35,552 nt of DNA, taken from assembly GCF_003270085.1 (NCBI RefSeq), contig NZ_QFDQ01000108.1, forward strand, positions 1-35,552, written 5' to 3'. This DNA comes from Streptomyces triticisoli. Its GTDB lineage: Bacteria; Actinomycetota; Actinomycetes; Streptomycetales; Streptomycetaceae. The position numbers were made by a program, and so were the translations under genes. Position 1 is the stretch's first letter, and every line of letters starts with the position of its first letter. Below, one piece after another: positions 32,738 to 35,552 of this stretch. Below the pieces are notes generated by a model. The model did not search any database, was not told the origin of the DNA, and saw nothing but the letters and a program-made list of their open reading frames with translations.

Positions 32738-33152
32738 TGCCCGGCGGCGCCGGCCACTGGGTCCGCCGACCGGTGACGGACGGACGCGATGGTCTCGAAG
32801 TCCGTGTCGTAGTGCGGCACGGTGAGCCCCTGGAGCTCGGCGGTCGCGGCGACCAGCAGGTCGACCGCGCCCGCCGAGCGGTGCAGGCCCTTCGCCGTGA
32901 GCTCCTGCCGCACCGTCCACGCGCGCGTCAGCGCCCGGTCGCCCAGCGGCGTCCAGCCGGACAGCGCGTTCATGCGCTCGATCATCCGCTCGCGGTCCTC
33001 GGCGTTCCCGGCGCTGTACAGGAACTCGATCTCGGTGACGGGACATCGGGCGATGAGGCCCTCGGTCAGGGTTCCTCCCCGTGCGAGCGGGCCGGCTGAC
33101 TGAGGATTCGGACGAGGGCGCCCGTGTCGATGAGGAACACGGCGGCGGTCAT
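32738..33152 (-). pseudogene. Broken VapC-type PIN-domain toxin
   Basis: The frame starts at ATG 33152, overlapping the antitoxin stop (ATGA), and reads MTAAVFLIDTGALVRIL, the PIN N-terminus with its first acidic residue. It hits TGA at 33066-33068 after 28 codons. The rest of the PIN domain continues in the next frame: LTEGLIARCPVTEIEFLYSAG, then AVDLLVAATAELQGLTVPHYDTDFETIASV. A one-base deletion near 33070 explains the first break. A second shift at 32774-32785 comes from a third copy of GACG (two would keep the frame into VTGRRTQW). With two independent frameshifts the toxin cannot be made by simple translation. The end coordinate is approximate. Confidence 0.78.
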
Positions 33153-33358
33153 CGACGGTGGTTCGCCTCGTCCAGGAGGATGTCGAAGGCGCCCGCGTCG
33201 GCGCGCGCGGCCGGCCGGGCCGGTGCGAGGGCGCGCTCCTTGCGTTCGATGCCGTCCTTCAGGGCCGCGGTCACGGTGTCTTCCTTCGTCTTGGTGCCGA
33301 AAGCCATGGCGGCGTCCGCAAGCAGCTGCTCGTCGATGTCGATCAGGATCTTGGCCAT
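33149..33358 (-). CDS. vapB: VapB-type antitoxin (ribbon-helix-helix)
   Basis: A 69-residue protein. It starts at ATG 33358, seven bases after GGAGGG. MAKILIDIDEQLLADAAMAF, then GTKTKEDTVTAALKDGIERKER, is the beta-strand plus two-helix ribbon of VapB (VapB_antitoxin family); a C-terminal tail (AFDILLDEANHRR) would wrap the toxin. The frame is intact and its stop overlaps the toxin ATG, the usual operon form. As the toxin gene is frameshifted, this appears to be an orphan antitoxin that may still autoregulate or neutralise a related PIN toxin elsewhere. Confidence 0.82.
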   Translation of the reverse strand: MAKILIDIDEQLLADAAMAFGTKTKEDTVTAALKDGIERKERALAPARPAARADAGAFDILLDEANHRR

Positions 33359-33411
33359 GACGGCACCCTCCGTACGTCCAGCGGTTCCTGAAGCGAATCC
33401 GAACACGGCCC

Positions 33412-33460
33412 CCCACACCGTCGCACTCAGCCGACCGGGAACAGTTCCCGGCGGTGTGGG
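33412..33460. promoter_or_regulatory. Nested inverted repeats in the vapB / phosphatase divergent region
   Basis: Outer arms CCCACACCG (33412-33420) and CGGTGTGGG (33452-33460) enclose an inner palindrome CCGGGAAC-a-GTTCCCGG (33435-33451) that abuts the right outer arm. The inner 17-mer is a perfect operator-like dyad. The region separates divergent vapB and SpoIIE-type phosphatase genes and could control either. Confidence 0.55.
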
Positions 33461-33548
33461 TACCCACTGGTCCGACGGTCCCGGGAAAGCGGCGATGGCC
33501 GTGTGTACGACACCGGACGGACGTCCGGGAGGGCGAGGGAGCACTGCC

Positions 33549-35402
33549 ATGGGCACGGTCGGTCAGGACCTGGAGCCGGACTTCCCGGCGGCGGTCCTGC
33601 GTGAACTGGGCACAGGTGTCTTCACCGTCGACATGTCGGGGCGCATCACGTACGCCAACCCGTGGGCCGAGCAGGTGCTCGACCGGCCCCTGAAGCAGAT
33701 GGCCGGCCAGGACGCGCACGACCTGCTGCACCGCCGTCCCGACGGCAGCCCGATGCCACGCGAGCGGTGCGCGATGCTGGCCCCGCTGTACGGGGGCACC
33801 GTGACCGAGGAGGGCAGCGAGGAATACTTCCGGCGGCCCGACGGCACCATGGTGCCGATCATCTGGGCGACCACACCCCTGCTGCTGGCCGGCCGGCAGG
33901 CCGGCATGGTGGTCGTCTTCGACGACTTCAGCCTGCACCGCGGCGCCGAGCAGCGCAGGGACGCGCACACCGCGGCCCTGGGAGCGCTGACCGCCCGGCT
34001 GAACCTGCTGGCGGAGGTCTCCGCGGTGCTGATGTCGACCCTGGAGACCTCCGCCAGGATCCGCAAGCTGCTGCGGCTGCTGGTTCCGGCCATGGGCGAC
34101 TGGGCGGCGACCGACCTGGACTCCGAGGGGAGCTCGGGGCTGGAGCGGGCCGCCGTACGCAGCCTCGCGCACCCGCACCGGGCCAGGCGGCTGGAGGGGC
34201 CGCTGCCGCTGCTGCAGGAGAAGACCCTCACGGCGGTGGCACGGGTCACCAGCAGCGACGATCCCGTCCGGCTGACCGCCCAGGAGCTGCTACGGGACCC
34301 GGACGCCCCGCTCGCCGGCACCCACAGGAAGCTGTTCGAACAACTCGGCGGACACTCGGCGACCGTGGTGTCGCTGCGCGCCCGGCGCCAGTCCTACGGC
34401 ATGCTCACCGTGGCCCGCGCCGGGGAGTCCGAGCCGCACACCGACGCCGAGGTCCAGCTGCTCACCGACATCGGCCGGCGACTGGCCCTGGTGATGGACA
34501 ACTCCCGGCTGTACCAGGAGCAGCGGAACGTGGCCGAGACCATGCAGCGCCGGCTGCTCGCCCCGCTGCCGCAGGTCGGCCGGCTGCGGATGGCCGCGCG
34601 CTATCTGCCCGCGCAGACCGCCATGGAGGTCGGCGGCGACTGGTACGACGCCTTCCTGCTCTCCGACGGAGTCCTGGCCGTCGTCATCGGGGACGTGGTC
34701 GGCCACGATCTGGAGGCGGCCTCGCACATGGCCGAGGTCCGCAACATGCTGCGCGCGATCGCCTGGGACCACGAGGAACCGCCCAGCCTGATCATGCGCC
34801 GTGTGGACGAGGCGGTGACCAACACCAGCGACGCCCCCATGGCCACACTCGTCTTCGCCCGGATCGAGGGTCGCGAGGGCGGGCCCTGGCAGCTGCACTG
34901 GGTCAACGCCGGGCACCCCCCGCCACTGCTGGTCCCCCACCAGGGCGAGGCGCGCTTCCTGACGGCCGGGCACGGACCGCTGATCGGCATGAGCGCCACC
35001 CTGAACCTGGGTCTGCACTGGCCCGACGCGGTGGAGGACCTGCCCCCGGAGTCTCTCCTGCTGCTCTACACCGACGGCCTGGTGGAGAGCCGGACCCGCC
35101 CGATCGACCTCGGCATGGCCAAGCTCAGCCACCACGCCTCCGTCCTGGCCCGGCGGATGGCCCGCCGGACCGTGGACGAGTTCTGCGACGAACTGCTGGA
35201 GCGCATCGCGCCCAGCGGTGACGACGTCGCCCTGCTGGCGCTGCGGCTGCCCGAGGCCGGCTCGGGCGCCCCCGGCGACCACCGGCCACCGCCTGCTCCG
35301 CAAGCCCCGTACAGCCCGGCCGCGCCGAACCGGGCCGCGCCCGGCTCCGTCCAGCAGGACGCCCCGGTGCAGGACCCCACACGTGGCCTGCGGGAGGAGT
35401 GA
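33549..35402 (+). CDS. PAS-GAF-PP2C (SpoIIE-type) serine phosphatase
   Basis: A 617-residue cytosolic signalling protein. It starts at ATG 33549 behind GAGGGAG. The PAS domain (about 12-140) reads VLRELGTGVFTVDMSGRITYANPWAEQVLDR and the GAF domain (about 155-320) NLLAEVSAVLMSTLETSARIRKLL through LALVMDNSRLYQEQ. The SpoIIE/PP2C domain (about 325-575) contains MEVGGDWYDAF, GDVVGHDLEAA, VNAGHPPPLLV, LLLYTDGLVESR and SGDDVALLALRL, with metal-binding Asp and Gly residues conserved. The C-terminus is a Pro/Ala-rich tail. Such phosphatases dephosphorylate anti-sigma-factor antagonists (STAS proteins) and are numerous in Streptomyces. No fused HATPase kinase domain and no STAS or anti-sigma gene is seen nearby, so its partner is unknown. 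Confidence 0.9.
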   Translation: MGTVGQDLEPDFPAAVLRELGTGVFTVDMSGRITYANPWAEQVLDRPLKQMAGQDAHDLLHRRPDGSPMPRERCAMLAPLYGGTVTEEGSEEYFRRPDGTMVPIIWATTPLLLAGRQAGMVVVFDDFSLHRGAEQRRDAHTAALGALTARLNLLAEVSAVLMSTLETSARIRKLLRLLVPAMGDWAATDLDSEGSSGLERAAVRSLAHPHRARRLEGPLPLLQEKTLTAVARVTSSDDPVRLTAQELLRDPDAPLAGTHRKLFEQLGGHSATVVSLRARRQSYGMLTVARAGESEPHTDAEVQLLTDIGRRLALVMDNSRLYQEQRNVAETMQRRLLAPLPQVGRLRMAARYLPAQTAMEVGGDWYDAFLLSDGVLAVVIGDVVGHDLEAASHMAEVRNMLRAIAWDHEEPPSLIMRRVDEAVTNTSDAPMATLVFARIEGREGGPWQLHWVNAGHPPPLLVPHQGEARFLTAGHGPLIGMSATLNLGLHWPDAVEDLPPESLLLLYTDGLVESRTRPIDLGMAKLSHHASVLARRMARRTVDEFCDELLERIAPSGDDVALLALRLPEAGSGAPGDHRPPPAPQAPYSPAAPNRAAPGSVQQDAPVQDPTRGLREE

Positions 35403-35421
35403 GGGCCGTGCGGTGCGGACC

Positions 35422-35552
35422 TCAGCCCCCGATGGAGACCGAGGGCTCCCCGGAGGCCACTCCGTCGGCCTCCATCTGCTCGGCGATCTTCATGGCCTCC
35501 TCGATCAGGGTCTCCACGATCTTCGACTCGGGGACGGTCTTGATGACCTTCC
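35422..35552 (-). CDS. C-terminal end of an unidentified gene
   Basis: An open minus-strand frame with good codon bias enters from the right edge and stops at 35424-35422. It reads [23 protein letters not shown], then [19 protein letters not shown]. The 43 visible residues are an amphipathic acidic helix and a Gly/Ser tail. I do not recognise the family. It converges with the phosphatase gene, 19 bases away. Confidence 0.55.
   Translation of the reverse strand, partial: KVIKTVPESKIVETLIEEAMKIAEQMEADGVASGEPSVSIGG

Noticed and set aside
29989..32985. 998-codon minus-strand frame across the acyl-CoA dehydrogenase
   Set aside because: Only its first ~70 codons are meaningful, as the displaced middle of the broken VapC toxin; the rest is antisense shadow.

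Overview
The window is about 72% GC, with strong third-position GC bias, GTG starts, leaderless-looking promoters, Tat lipoprotein signals and a rare TTA leucine codon. All of this points to a Streptomyces chromosome. The left part (chitinase, PAP2 phosphatase, gabT, VirD4-like ATPase, pucR, aldehyde dehydrogenase) also resembles in order what I remember of the S. coelicolor region around SCO5673-SCO5679; this is memory, not a search.

Layout. 1-535: right end of an IS5-type insertion sequence whose transposase carries a small in-frame palindromic insert, abutting a 5'-truncated host ORF (524-874). 1031-1714: unknown membrane protein. 1794-3722: secreted multidomain GH18 chitinase under a promoter carrying a near-consensus DasR (dre) site. 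3652-4335: PAP2 phosphatase, convergent with the chitinase and overlapping its 3' end. 4336-4878: non-coding stretch with inverted and direct repeats and a terminator. 4879-12318: GABA/aldehyde module: gabT, a divergent VirD4/TraG-like membrane ATPase, a PucR regulator and an aldehyde dehydrogenase. 12425-15248: DinB-fold protein, then a leaderless ArsR regulator with an MFS exporter that has a TTA codon.

15390-30401 is the most interesting region: a compact glycan-utilisation locus. It contains a cytoplasmic GH3 beta-glucosidase with an inserted beta-trefoil (fascin-like) segment; an operon of solute-binding lipoprotein, two permeases, GH42 beta-galactosidase, GH95 alpha-L-fucosidase/galactosidase and a secreted GH12 endo-glucanase; and, on the other strand, a LacI regulator followed by a GH31 alpha-xylosidase-type enzyme. 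Three perfect copies and one degenerate copy of a 14-bp palindrome (TCGAAGCGCTTCGA) lie at the three promoter regions and bind them into one regulon. The set GH12 + GH31 + GH42 + GH95 + GH3 is what is needed to cut fucogalacto-xyloglucan outside the cell, import the oligosaccharides and strip fucose, galactose, xylose and glucose inside. I infer a Streptomyces xyloglucan utilisation locus. No transporter ATPase is encoded, so the shared MsiK-type ATPase is the likely energiser.

30766-35552: large acyl-CoA dehydrogenase; a vapBC pair with intact antitoxin but a toxin gene broken by two frameshifts; a PAS-GAF-SpoIIE (PP2C) phosphatase; and the C-terminal end of an unknown minus-strand gene running off the window. 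No tRNA, rRNA or CRISPR array was seen.
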